Assembly: GCF_035917415.1 (NCBI RefSeq)
Contig: NZ_CP109073.1
Location: 3,060,501-3,124,500, forward strand
Reading direction: 5' to 3'
Length of the DNA stretch: 64,000 bases
Source: Streptomyces sp. NBC_01803
GTDB taxonomy: Bacteria > Actinomycetota > Actinomycetes > Streptomycetales > Streptomycetaceae
Shown in pieces: positions 56,822-64,000 of the stretch. The notes below the pieces were generated by a model that searched no databases, was not told the DNA's origin, and was given only the letters and a program-made list of their open reading frames with translations. Made by a program: the position numbers and the translations under genes. Every line of letters starts with the position of its first letter. The stretch's first letter is position 1.

Positions 56822-57854
56822 CCCGGCGCCCGGGCCCTGCGCACGCACCCTCACCGATCTGCTGCGCCGCTACGGCGCCGGAGAGCCCGTCGCCTGCGAG
56901 CCGCTCGCCGAGGGGCTGCTCAACCGGGGGTACCGGCTGGCCACCACCCGTGGCTTGTTCTTCCTCAAGCACCACCTGAGCGGTGACCCGCACGCCGTGA
57001 TACCCCTGGCCGGGCGACACCGCGCCACGGCGGCACTGGCCGAGCTGGGGCTGCCCGTCGCCCCGCCGCTGGCCGACCGGGACGGGCACACCGTCGTCGT
57101 GCACCGCAGCCGCTGCTACGCCCTGCATCCGTGGGTCGAGGGCCGGCACCGCGACGGCGGGCAGCTGAGCCGGACGCAGAGCCGTCGCCTGGGCACTCTG
57201 CTCGGGCGCGTGCACCGGGCGCTGGAGAAGGTCATAGTGCGCTGGTCGCCGCGGCGGTTACCGGAGCTGGAGCCGGCGGCCCGGCCCGCCGATACGCAGG
57301 CACTGATAGATCAGCTTCTCGTCCGGGTCCGCAGCCGCCCGCGCCGGACGGGCTTCGACGCGCTGGCCGAGCACCGGCTGCTGGAGCGCCGCACGCTGCT
57401 GAGCGCTCACACCCACCTGCGGCCGGGCCGCGCCGAGGTGCCCGCCGAGGGGTGGGTGCACGGGGACTTCCACCCGCTGAACCTGCTGTACCGGACGGAG
57501 GGGCCGGTGGAGCCGGTGGCCATCGTGGACTGGGACCGACTGGCGGTGCGGCCCCGGGCGGAGGAGGCCGTACGGGCCGCCGTGATCTTCTTCCTCCGCC
57601 CGGACGGCAGCCTGGAGCTGCCGAAGGTGCGCGCCTACGCCCGCGCGTACCGTTCGGCGACGGGCGCCTCGCCGGTGGAGCTGGCGGCGGCCGTCCACCG
57701 GGTGTGGTGGGAGCGGCTGAACGACTTCTGGATGCTGCGGTGGCACTACGAGCGGCAGGACGGCCGCGTCGACCACCAGTTTCCGGCCGCCGCCGCGCTG
57801 GTCGGCTGGTGGACGCGGCACGCGCCCGCGGTGCGCGACAGCTTCTGCGACTAG
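56808..57854 (+). CDS. APH/HSK-type phosphotransferase
   Basis: Protein of 348 residues from GTG 56808, the only start that leaves the family domain intact; it overlaps the kinase stop by 14 bases, so the two are coupled. Aminoglycoside-phosphotransferase fold: GLLNRGYRLATTRGLFFLK (glycine-rich/lysine), then the Brenner motif WVHGDFHPLNLLY and the metal site VDWDRLAVRP. Family members phosphorylate small hydroxylated compounds or amino acids. Following a receptor kinase, it might use a metabolite as its readout, but no substrate can be assigned. Confidence 0.88.
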
Positions 57855-57900
57855 CGCGGGCCGGCCCGGGAGCGGCCCGGGAGCGGCCCGGGAGCGGGGC

Positions 57901-57975
57901 GCTCAGGGACGGGTCGTTCAGCTACGGGTCGCTCAGGGACGAGTCGTTCAGCTACGGATCGCTCAGCTACGGGTC
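57901..57975. repeat. Five 15-base units around the 3' end of the PNPOx-like gene
   Basis: Five head-to-tail 15-base units (57901-57915 to 57961-57975) follow the pattern G(C/T)TCAG(GG/CT)ACG(G/A)(G/A)TC. The fifth spans the stop codon and last codons of the gene at 57963; the other four are copies just outside it. A separate 11-base unit, CCCGGGAGCGG, is repeated three times at 57865-57897. Confidence 0.9.
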
Positions 57976-58370
57976 GCGTCCCGGACGGAGGCGAAGCGGG
58001 GGATGAGCCGCAGATAGGCCGACTCCGGCTGCCGCTCGTGCGCCGGGGGCGCGGGGAAGGCGGCGCGCTCCGACGCGTCGGGGTCGGCCAGTGTCGCGGT
58101 GCCGATGAGCTGGGCGCCCCAGGGCGGGCCGTCGCCGCCGTGGTTGTTCGCCTCGTACGCGACGACGGAGCCGTCCAGGACCCGGGCGCCGGCCTGGCCG
58201 GTGGGCACGCGCAGCAGCACCCGGTCGCCGGTCACCAGATGGCAGGCGGGCACGATGCGCGGCAGCGCGCGCCAGGTCACGGCGGCGTGGCCGTGCGGGA
58301 CGCGCGGCAGCAGCCGCAGCGCGTGGGTGAGCTGGGTGAGCTGGTCGTCGGGGGTGGGGTGTCCTGGCAT
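57963..58370 (-). CDS. PNPOx-like flavin-binding split-barrel protein
   Basis: Protein of 135 residues from ATG 58370, behind GGTGGAGG. Strands typical of the pyridoxamine-phosphate oxidase-like split barrel: GDRVLLRVPTGQAGARVLDG, VVAYEANNHGGDGPPWGAQL, IGTATLADPDA, ending PESAYLRLIPRFASVRDA. Small actinobacterial members bind FMN or F420 and reduce small molecules or sense the cofactor. No known motif fixes the cofactor here. The 3' end is repeated outside the gene. Confidence 0.75.
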   Translation of the reverse strand: MPGHPTPDDQLTQLTHALRLLPRVPHGHAAVTWRALPRIVPACHLVTGDRVLLRVPTGQAGARVLDGSVVAYEANNHGGDGPPWGAQLIGTATLADPDASERAAFPAPPAHERQPESAYLRLIPRFASVRDATRS

Positions 58371-58485
58371 GTCCTCCACCCTGCCCGTCCGGGGCGCCGG
58401 GCGGACGGGGGCGAGGGTCCCGGATGCCAGGGCCGATGGTCCCGTTTCCGCGCGGCCGGACGCCGGGCCCGGCGCGGCCGGCGGC

Positions 58486-59145
58486 TCAGCGCCGCTTCTC
58501 GGCCTGGAGCCGGGCCACGTACGCGGCGGCCTGCGAGCGGCGTTCCATATCCAGCTTGGCCAGCAGGCTGGACACGTAGTTCTTGATCGTCTTCTCGGCG
58601 AGGTGCAGCTCCTCGCCGATCGCCCGGTTGGTCAGCCCGTCGCCGATCAGGTCGAGGATGCGGCGTTCCTGGTCGGTGAGCCGGGACAGCCGGTCGTCGC
58701 CCTCGCCGGGGTCGCCGCGCAGGCGGGCCAGCACGCGCTGGGTCGCGTCGGGGTCGAGCAGCGACTTGCCGGCGGCGACGTCGCGGACGGCCGAGAGCAG
58801 CTCGTCGCCCCGGATCGCCTTGAGGACATAGCCGGAGGCCCCGGCCATGATCGCGTCGAACAGGGCCTCGTCGTCCGCGTAGGAGGTGAGCATCAGGCAC
58901 TTGATCGAGTCGTCGCGGGAGCGGACCTCGCGGCAGACCTCGACGCCGCTGCCGTCGGGCAGCCGGACGTCGAGCACGGCCACGTCCGGCCGGACGGCCG
59001 GGATACGGGACAGAGCGTCGGCCGCGGTACCGGCCTCGCCGACCACCTCGATGTCGGGCTCCATCGCGAGCATCTCGTGCACGCCGCGGCGGACCACTTC
59101 GTGATCATCGAGGAGGAATACGGTGATTTCTCCGTTCTCGCCCAC
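58486..59145 (-). CDS. NarL/LuxR-family response regulator (orphan)
   Basis: Protein of 219 residues from GTG 59145. Receiver domain about 5-125 with the acidic pocket LLDDHEVV, the phosphorylation Asp59 in [12 protein letters not shown] and Lys108 in [11 protein letters not shown]. LuxR-type helix-turn-helix about 155-215: [40 protein letters not shown]. No sensor kinase gene is in the window, so it is an orphan. Divergent from the E1alpha operon, 367 bases apart; regulation of that operon is plausible. The gene is conserved at this position relative to the dehydrogenase operon in streptomycetes (from memory). Confidence 0.93.
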   Translation of the reverse strand: MGENGEITVFLLDDHEVVRRGVHEMLAMEPDIEVVGEAGTAADALSRIPAVRPDVAVLDVRLPDGSGVEVCREVRSRDDSIKCLMLTSYADDEALFDAIMAGASGYVLKAIRGDELLSAVRDVAAGKSLLDPDATQRVLARLRGDPGEGDDRLSRLTDQERRILDLIGDGLTNRAIGEELHLAEKTIKNYVSSLLAKLDMERRSQAAAYVARLQAEKRR

Positions 59146-59295
59146 CCGGCCAGTCTCACACAGGAGCGGGGACCGCGCGCCTTCCGGCCACTCCCGGCCC
59201 CTTCCCGCGACCCGCCCGGCCGCGTTAACGTGCAAGGGTCCCACGGTCCTGCGAGGCTTGGACCAGTGCCGTTCCGCAACCACGGTGAACTACTT

Positions 59296-59367
59296 GGATT
59301 TCCAGGTAAATCCGCAGGTCAGGGGCGCTTTGTCGGGTTGAGATCCGACTGGATACCGTGCTCTTAT
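59296..59367 (+). promoter_or_regulatory. Inverted repeat and promoter-like elements before the E1alpha operon
   Basis: GGATTT (59296-59301) and AAATCC (59308-59313) form a 6-base inverted repeat with a 6-base spacer, unusually A/T-rich for this genome. Then TTGAGA (59338-59343) and TCTTAT (59362-59367), 18 bases apart, resemble a -35/-10 pair about 145 bases upstream of the GTG. An operator next to a promoter is inferred. Confidence 0.4.
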
Positions 59368-59511
59368 GGGGCGATCGAACGGGACACGAACGGGACACCA
59401 CACCGCTCGGTTCCGTCCGCGCCGCACCCCACCCCGTGCGCCGTACGGGACCGGATGGGCCCGCACTGGCCGCCCGGAGACCCCGGGGACCGGACCGACG
59501 GAGGAGCACGA

Positions 59512-60684
59512 GTGACCGTGGAACGCACCGCGCCGCGCGGCAAGCCGCGCCGGGCCGCGACGAAGAAGACGACCACCGCCGCCGCGAGAAGGCGGCCCCC
59601 GCGCCCGGAGATGGTGCAGCTCCTGACCCCCGAGGGCGAGCGCGTCGAGCACCCGGACTACGCGCTGGAGACCACCCCCGAGCAACTGCGCGGTCTGTAC
59701 CGCGACATGGTGCTCACCCGCCGCTTCGACGCCGAGGCCACCGCGTTGCAGCGCCAGGGCGAGCTGGGCCTGTGGCCGTCGCTGCTGGGCCAGGAGGCGG
59801 CGCAGATCGGCTCGGGCCGCGCGTTGCGCGACGACGACTACGTGTTCCCGACCTACCGCGAGCACGGCGTGGCCTGGTGCCGCGGCGTCGATCCGACGCT
59901 GCTGCTCGGGATGTTCCGCGGCGTCAACCACGGCGGTTGGGACCCCACCACCAACAACTTCCACCTCTACACCATCGTCATCGGGTCCCAGGCACTGCAC
60001 GCCACCGGCTACGCGATGGGCGTCGCCAAGGACGGCGCCGACGTGGCGGTCGTGGCGTACTTCGGGGACGGCGCCTCCAGCCAGGGCGACGTGGCGGAGG
60101 CGTTCACGTTCGCCGCCGTCTACAACGCGCCCGTCGTCTTCTTCTGCCAGAACAACCAGTGGGCCATCTCCGAGCCCACCGAGCGGCAGACCCGCGTCCC
60201 GCTCTACCAACGGGCGGCCGGCTACGGCTTCCCCGGCGTCCGCGTCGACGGCAACGACGTGCTGGCCGTCCTCGCCGTCACCCGCGCCGCCGCCGAGCAC
60301 GTACGCACCGGCCAGGGGCCGATGCTGGTGGAGGCGTTCACCTACCGGATGGGCGCGCACACCACGTCCGACGACCCGACCCGCTACCGCCGCAAGGAGG
60401 AGCTGGAGGTCTGGGAGGGCAAGGACCCCATCCTGCGGCTGCGCCGCTGCCTGGAGCGGGAGAGCGCGGCCGACGAGGCGTTCTTCGCGGACCTGGAGCG
60501 GGAGAGCGACGTGATGGCCCGGCGGGTCCGCGAGGCCATCAGGACCATGCCGGATCCGGACGGCATGGCGATGTTCGAGCACACCTACGCCGACGGCCAC
60601 GCGCTGGTGGACGAGGAGCGCGCCCAGTACGCCGCGTATGTCGCGTCGTTCGCGGACCACGAGCACGGGCACGAGGGGGTCTGA
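59512..60684 (+). CDS. bkdA: 2-oxo acid dehydrogenase E1 component, alpha subunit (branched-chain type)
   Basis: Protein of 390 residues from GTG 59512, behind GGAGGAG. Thiamine diphosphate site: GDG motif in VVAYFGDGASSQGD ending NNQWAIS. The N-terminus (about 1-30) is Lys/Arg/Ala-rich, as in actinobacterial members. The phosphorylation-loop region SDDPTRYRRKEELEVWEGKD is present. First gene of an E1alpha-E1beta-E2 operon. Order and family fit the branched-chain 2-oxo acid dehydrogenase that supplies isobutyryl- and methylbutyryl-CoA starter units in streptomycetes; a pyruvate-type assignment cannot be excluded. Confidence 0.9.
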   Translation: MTVERTAPRGKPRRAATKKTTTAAARRRPPRPEMVQLLTPEGERVEHPDYALETTPEQLRGLYRDMVLTRRFDAEATALQRQGELGLWPSLLGQEAAQIGSGRALRDDDYVFPTYREHGVAWCRGVDPTLLLGMFRGVNHGGWDPTTNNFHLYTIVIGSQALHATGYAMGVAKDGADVAVVAYFGDGASSQGDVAEAFTFAAVYNAPVVFFCQNNQWAISEPTERQTRVPLYQRAAGYGFPGVRVDGNDVLAVLAVTRAAAEHVRTGQGPMLVEAFTYRMGAHTTSDDPTRYRRKEELEVWEGKDPILRLRRCLERESAADEAFFADLERESDVMARRVREAIRTMPDPDGMAMFEHTYADGHALVDEERAQYAAYVASFADHEHGHEGV

Positions 60685-60689
60685 CCGAC

Positions 60690-61670
60690 ATGACTGCCGA
60701 GAAGATGGCGATGGCCAAGGCGCTCAACTCCTCGCTCCGCAAGGCGCTGGAGAGCGACCCCAAGGTCCTGGTGATGGGCGAGGACGTCGGCAAGCTGGGC
60801 GGCGTCTTCCGGATCACGGACGGCCTGCAGAAGGACTTCGGCGAGGAGCGGGTCATCGACACACCGCTGGCCGAGTCCGGGATCATCGGGACGGCGATCG
60901 GGCTGGCGCTGCGCGGGTACCGGCCGATCGCGGAGATCCAGTTCGACGGCTTCGTCTTCCCCGGGTACGACCAGATCGTCACGCAGCTCGCGAAGATGCA
61001 CGCCAGATCGCTGGGGAAGGTCAAGCTGCCGGTCGTGGTCCGCATCCCGTTCGGCGGCGGCATCGGCGCGGTGGAGCACCACAGCGAGTCGCCGGAGGCG
61101 CTGTTCGCGCACGTGGCGGGGCTGAAGATCGTGGCGCCCGGCAATCCGTCGGACGCCTACTGGATGCTCCAGCAGGCCATCGAGTGCGACGACCCGGTGA
61201 TCTTCTTCGAGCCCAAGGCCCGTTACTGGGACAAGGGCGAGGTCGACGCGGCGGGCATCCCCGGGCCGCTGCACGCCGCGAAGGTGGTCAGGCCGGGCAC
61301 GGATCTGACGCTGGTGGCGTACGGTCCGACCGTGAAGACCGCGCTGGCGGCGGCGGTCGCGGCCGAGGAGGACGGGGTGTCGCTGGAGGTGATCGATCTG
61401 CGGTCGGTCTCCCCGATCGACTTCGACACGCTCCAGCGGTCGGTGGAGAAGACCGGCAGGCTGGTCGTCGCCCACGAGGCGCCGGTCTTCTTCGGAGCGG
61501 GCGCGGAGGTGGCGGCCCGGATCACGGAGCGCTGTTTCTACCATCTTCAGGCCCCGGTCCTGCGGGTCGGCGGCTTCCACGCGCCGTATCCGCCGGCCCG
61601 GCTGGAGGAGGAGTACCTCCCCGGGCTGGACAGGGTGCTGGACAGCGTCGACCGCGCCTTGGCGTACTGA
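60690..61670 (+). CDS. bkdB: 2-oxo acid dehydrogenase E1 component, beta subunit
   Basis: Protein of 326 residues, starting 5 bases after the E1alpha stop. Thiamine pyrimidine-binding half: VMGEDVGKLGGVFRITDGLQ with the catalytic-type Glu, AEIQFDGFVFPGYDQIVTQL, and RIPFGGGIGAVEHHSESPEA. C-terminal transketolase domain starts near VVRPGTDLTLVAYGPTVKTA. With E1alpha it forms the alpha2-beta2 decarboxylating E1. Same operon; substrate chain length cannot be read off. Confidence 0.95.
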   Translation: MTAEKMAMAKALNSSLRKALESDPKVLVMGEDVGKLGGVFRITDGLQKDFGEERVIDTPLAESGIIGTAIGLALRGYRPIAEIQFDGFVFPGYDQIVTQLAKMHARSLGKVKLPVVVRIPFGGGIGAVEHHSESPEALFAHVAGLKIVAPGNPSDAYWMLQQAIECDDPVIFFEPKARYWDKGEVDAAGIPGPLHAAKVVRPGTDLTLVAYGPTVKTALAAAVAAEEDGVSLEVIDLRSVSPIDFDTLQRSVEKTGRLVVAHEAPVFFGAGAEVAARITERCFYHLQAPVLRVGGFHAPYPPARLEEEYLPGLDRVLDSVDRALAY

Positions 61671-61689
61671 GGAAAGGCTGAGGAGAGTC

Positions 61690-63081
61690 GTGACGATGGC
61701 CGCTGAGGCACAGCGCTACCGCGAGTTCAGAATGCCGGACGTGGGTGAGGGGCTCACCGAGGCCGAAATCCTGAAGTGGCTCGTCCAGCCCGGCGACACG
61801 GTGACCGACGGGCAGGTGGTGGTGGAGGTCGAGACCGCCAAGGCCGCCGTCGAGCTGCCGATCCCGTACGACGGCGAGGTCCGTGAGCTCCTCTTCGAGG
61901 AGGGCACCACGGTGGATGTCGGCACGCCGATCATCAGAGTCGACACGGACCCCACCGGGGAGGCCGGTAAGGCCGGGGAAGCCGCGGCGACCGGTGAGAA
62001 CGGGGAGGCCCCCGCGGCCCGCCAGCCGGTGCTGGTCGGCTACGGAGTCTCCGCCGCCCCGACGAAGCGCCGCCCGCGCAGGCAGCAGGCCCCGGCGGCC
62101 GTCGGCGCGGAGCCCGGTCCGGCGGCGGGCCCGCCGGAGCCGCCGGCGGCCGTGCCGGCGCCGCCCGCCGCGCCGGAGGACGTCCCCGACGGCGGGCGGC
62201 CGTTGGCCAAGCCTCCGGTGCGGAAGCTGGCCAAGGACCTGGGGATCGATCTGGCCTCGGTCACGCCCACCGGGGCGAACGGGGTCGTCACCCGGGAGGA
62301 CGTGCACGCCGCCGCCGAGCGCCCGGCGCCGGCTCAGGCCCCGGTGCCCGCTCCCGCGCCCGCCGTCGAGGCGGCCGACCCCCGGGAGCGGCGGGTGCCG
62401 ATCAAGGGGGTGCGCAAGGCGACCGCGCAGGCCATGGTCGGCAGCGCGTTCACCGCGCCGCACGTCACCGAGTTCGTGACGGTCGACGTCACCCGCACGC
62501 TCAAGCTCGTGGAGCGGCTGAAGCGGGACCCGGACCTGGCCGGGCTCCGCGTCAACCCGCTGCTGCTCGTCGCCAGGGCGCTGCTGGTCGCGATCCGCCG
62601 CAACCCGGAGATCAACGCCTCCTGGGACGAGGAGCGCCAGGAGATCGTCTACAAGGAGTACGTGAACCTCGGCATCGCGGCAGCCACCCCCCGGGGCCTG
62701 GTCGTGCCGAACGTCAAGGACGCCGGGAGCAAGACCCTGCCCGAGCTGTCCAGGGCGCTGTCCGAGCTGGTCGCCACGGCCAGGGAGGGCCGGACATCCC
62801 CGGCCGCCATGCGGGACGGCACGGTGACGATCACCAACATCGGCGTCTTCGGCATCGACACCGGCACCCCGATCCTCAACCCCGGGGAGTCCGCGATCCT
62901 GGCGTTCGGCGCGATCAAGCAGCAACCGTGGGTGCACAAGGGCGAGATCAGGCCGCGGCACGTCACCACCCTGGCGCTCTCGTTCGACCACCGGCTGGTG
63001 GACGGCGAGCTGGGCTCCAAGGTGCTGCGCGACACCGCCGCCGTGCTGGAGCGTCCGCGGCGGCTCATCACGTGGAGCTGA
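61690..63081 (+). CDS. bkdC: Dihydrolipoamide acyltransferase E2 component
   Basis: Protein of 463 residues from GTG 61690 (GGAGAG upstream; ATG 61696 is an alternative). One lipoyl domain with the lipoylated Lys51 (VEVETAKAAVELP), a Pro/Ala linker, an E3-binding domain near residue 175 (VRKLAKDLGIDLASVTPTGA) and a catalytic CAT domain with His434 (LSFDHRLVDGELG). One lipoyl domain, rather than two or three, fits a branched-chain or minimal complex. It passes acyl groups to CoA. No E3 gene follows, so lipoamide dehydrogenase comes from elsewhere. Confidence 0.95.
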   Translation: MTMAAEAQRYREFRMPDVGEGLTEAEILKWLVQPGDTVTDGQVVVEVETAKAAVELPIPYDGEVRELLFEEGTTVDVGTPIIRVDTDPTGEAGKAGEAAATGENGEAPAARQPVLVGYGVSAAPTKRRPRRQQAPAAVGAEPGPAAGPPEPPAAVPAPPAAPEDVPDGGRPLAKPPVRKLAKDLGIDLASVTPTGANGVVTREDVHAAAERPAPAQAPVPAPAPAVEAADPRERRVPIKGVRKATAQAMVGSAFTAPHVTEFVTVDVTRTLKLVERLKRDPDLAGLRVNPLLLVARALLVAIRRNPEINASWDEERQEIVYKEYVNLGIAAATPRGLVVPNVKDAGSKTLPELSRALSELVATAREGRTSPAAMRDGTVTITNIGVFGIDTGTPILNPGESAILAFGAIKQQPWVHKGEIRPRHVTTLALSFDHRLVDGELGSKVLRDTAAVLERPRRLITWS

Positions 63082-63151
63082 GGCGTACTTGGCCAAGGCG
63101 TACGGGGGGCTGAGGCGCACCGGGAGCTGAGGCGCGGCGGGGACGACGGCG

Positions 63152-63193
63152 GAAGGCGGCACCCGGGCGCCGAGCGCTCCGGGTGCCGCCTTC
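63152..63193. terminator. Bidirectional terminator between E2 and bpa
   Basis: A perfect 15-base stem (GAAGGCGGCACCCGG and its complement) with a 12-base loop. On the bpa (minus) side an A-run near 63226-63234 reads as a U-tract, close to a classical terminator for that gene. Confidence 0.85.
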
Positions 63194-63243
63194 GGTGGGT
63201 GCCGCTTCCCGTATGAAAAGTGAACAAAAAAAGGGGGTGTCGG

Positions 63244-63810
63244 TTACAGATAGGGGCCGGAACGGGCGCCGCCGCGCGCCTCGCCCTGCTCGCCGCCCTC
63301 CTCGCCCATCGCGCCCGGCGGCAGCGCGCGCCGCATCTGTTCGAGCTGCGCCCGGGCCGCCATCTGCTGGGCGAAGAGCGCCGTCTGGATACCGTGGAAC
63401 AGACCTTCGAGCCAGCCGACGAGCTGCGCCTGGGCGATCCGCAGCTCGGCCTCGGTGGGCACGCTGTCGTGGGTGAACGGCAGCGAGAGCCGGCCCAGCT
63501 CCGCCACCAGCTCCGGCGCGAGCCCCTCCTCCAGCTCCTTGACCGAGCTGGCGTGGATCTCCCGCAGCCGGGCCCGGCTGGCCTCGTCCAGCGGCGCGGC
63601 CTTGACCTCCTCCAGGAGCTGCTTGATCATGCTGCCGATCCGCATGACTTTCGCCGGCTGTTCCACCATCTCGGTCAACGGAGTCTCCGACTGTTCCTCG
63701 TCGCCCTCGCCACCGCCCCGGGCCATGGCGCTGCTGAGCGCCATCCCGTCCGGCCCCACGACCAGGATCTGCGAGTTCTCGTGCGGTGGTTCGTTCCTCG
63801 GCTGAGTCAT
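63244..63810 (-). CDS. bpa: Bacterial proteasome activator (Bpa)
   Basis: Protein of 188 residues from ATG 63810 (MTQPRNEPPHENSQILVVGP). The helical DUF2587 core has MVEQPAKVMRIGSMIKQLLE, SVKELEEGLAPELVAELGRL and AQLVGWLEGLFHGIQTALFA. The C-terminus ends Ser-Gly-Pro-Tyr-Leu. In Mycobacterium the GQYL tail docks in pockets of the 20S proteasome and opens its gate without ATP; the GPYL here should serve likewise. Bpa forms a 12-subunit ring and feeds loosely folded proteins (for example HspR) to the proteasome. Convergent with the E2 gene. Confidence 0.95.
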   Translation of the reverse strand: MTQPRNEPPHENSQILVVGPDGMALSSAMARGGGEGDEEQSETPLTEMVEQPAKVMRIGSMIKQLLEEVKAAPLDEASRARLREIHASSVKELEEGLAPELVAELGRLSLPFTHDSVPTEAELRIAQAQLVGWLEGLFHGIQTALFAQQMAARAQLEQMRRALPPGAMGEEGGEQGEARGGARSGPYL

Positions 63811-63831
63811 ACCCCCATCATGCAACGGCCA

Positions 63832-64000
63832 TCACCCCGCCCGCCGCGCGAGGTGGATCCGGGAGCGGGTCAGCAGCGCCGCGAGCGCGCACGCGATCAG
63901 CGGCACGACCACGATGAGCTGCGCGAACGTCGCCCACGGCAGCGCGATGAACAGGTCCGGTCGGACGCCCGAAGCCCACCCCTCGTTCCAGCCTCGCTCC
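63832..64000 (-). CDS. FtsX-like ABC permease, C-terminal end (partial)
   Basis: Only the last 55 or so codons are inside the window. They read GWASGVRPDLFIALPWATFA, then QLIVVVPLIACALAALLTRS and a basic tail RIHLARRAG before the stop at 63832-63834. A final membrane helix followed by a short Arg-rich cytoplasmic tail is typical of FtsX/MacB-type permeases of actinobacteria. Lies 21 bases upstream of bpa in the same direction. Confidence 0.65.
   Translation of the reverse strand, partial: ERGWNEGWASGVRPDLFIALPWATFAQLIVVVPLIACALAALLTRSRIHLARRAG

Overview
High-GC actinomycete chromosome, almost certainly a Streptomyces or close relative. The evidence is third-position G/C bias throughout, GTG starts, the families present (DUF5997, DUF6232, a clpP pair with a PopR-like regulator, a proteasome activator, a mycothiol-dependent isomerase fold) and a block from aspS through acyl-CoA dehydrogenase, M18 aminopeptidase and a Ser/Thr kinase pair to a branched-chain-type 2-oxo acid dehydrogenase operon, which resembles, from memory, the S. 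coelicolor core chromosome. No rRNA, tRNA, CRISPR array or intact insertion sequence was seen.

Layout. 1-4640: a compact minus-strand operon with ATGA overlaps, encoding an MfnB-type furan-forming synthase, an aldehyde dehydrogenase, an aryl-alcohol-type zinc dehydrogenase and a carboxyl/O-methyltransferase; it runs into an ORF carrying an integrase fragment at the window edge. This is the best candidate for an undescribed pathway, a small furan metabolite. 5499-8242: two coupled small genes sharing a glycine-rich motif, and a PAS-SpoIIE phosphatase. 8851-13131: small conserved genes, an SDR, and a patch of gene debris with strong palindromes. 13151-20187: a CASTOR-like NAD-binding membrane protein, a giant RHS polymorphic toxin with an ADP-ribosyltransferase-like tip, and a candidate immunity gene. 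20195-21949: clpP pair, PopR-type operator and regulator. 22454-27910: secreted proteins (lipoprotein, subtilase, M15-like protein, Tat-exported flavoprotein). 28146-31817: glycosyltransferase, polysialyltransferase-like and acyltransferase genes, probably for a surface glycopolymer. 32123-44993: envelope proteins, regulators, a large STAND-like ATPase, a DrrAB-type ABC exporter and small genes. 45054-64000: core block with aspS, pirin, fatty-acid oxidation, aminopeptidase, two divergent Ser/Thr kinases, an orphan response regulator, the E1alpha/E1beta/E2 operon, the proteasome activator Bpa and the end of an FtsX-like permease.

Cross-window themes. Several genes are reduced to remnants, two of them keeping both ends but lacking the middle (DUF885 protein at 36894-37188, SpoIIE phosphatase at 46944-47200). 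Short tandem duplications sit at gene 3' ends and include the stop codon or lie next to it (acyltransferase, aspS, the PNPOx-like gene, E2). Both point to a chromosome being edited by deletion and slippage. All functions are inferred from reading sequence; no database search was possible.
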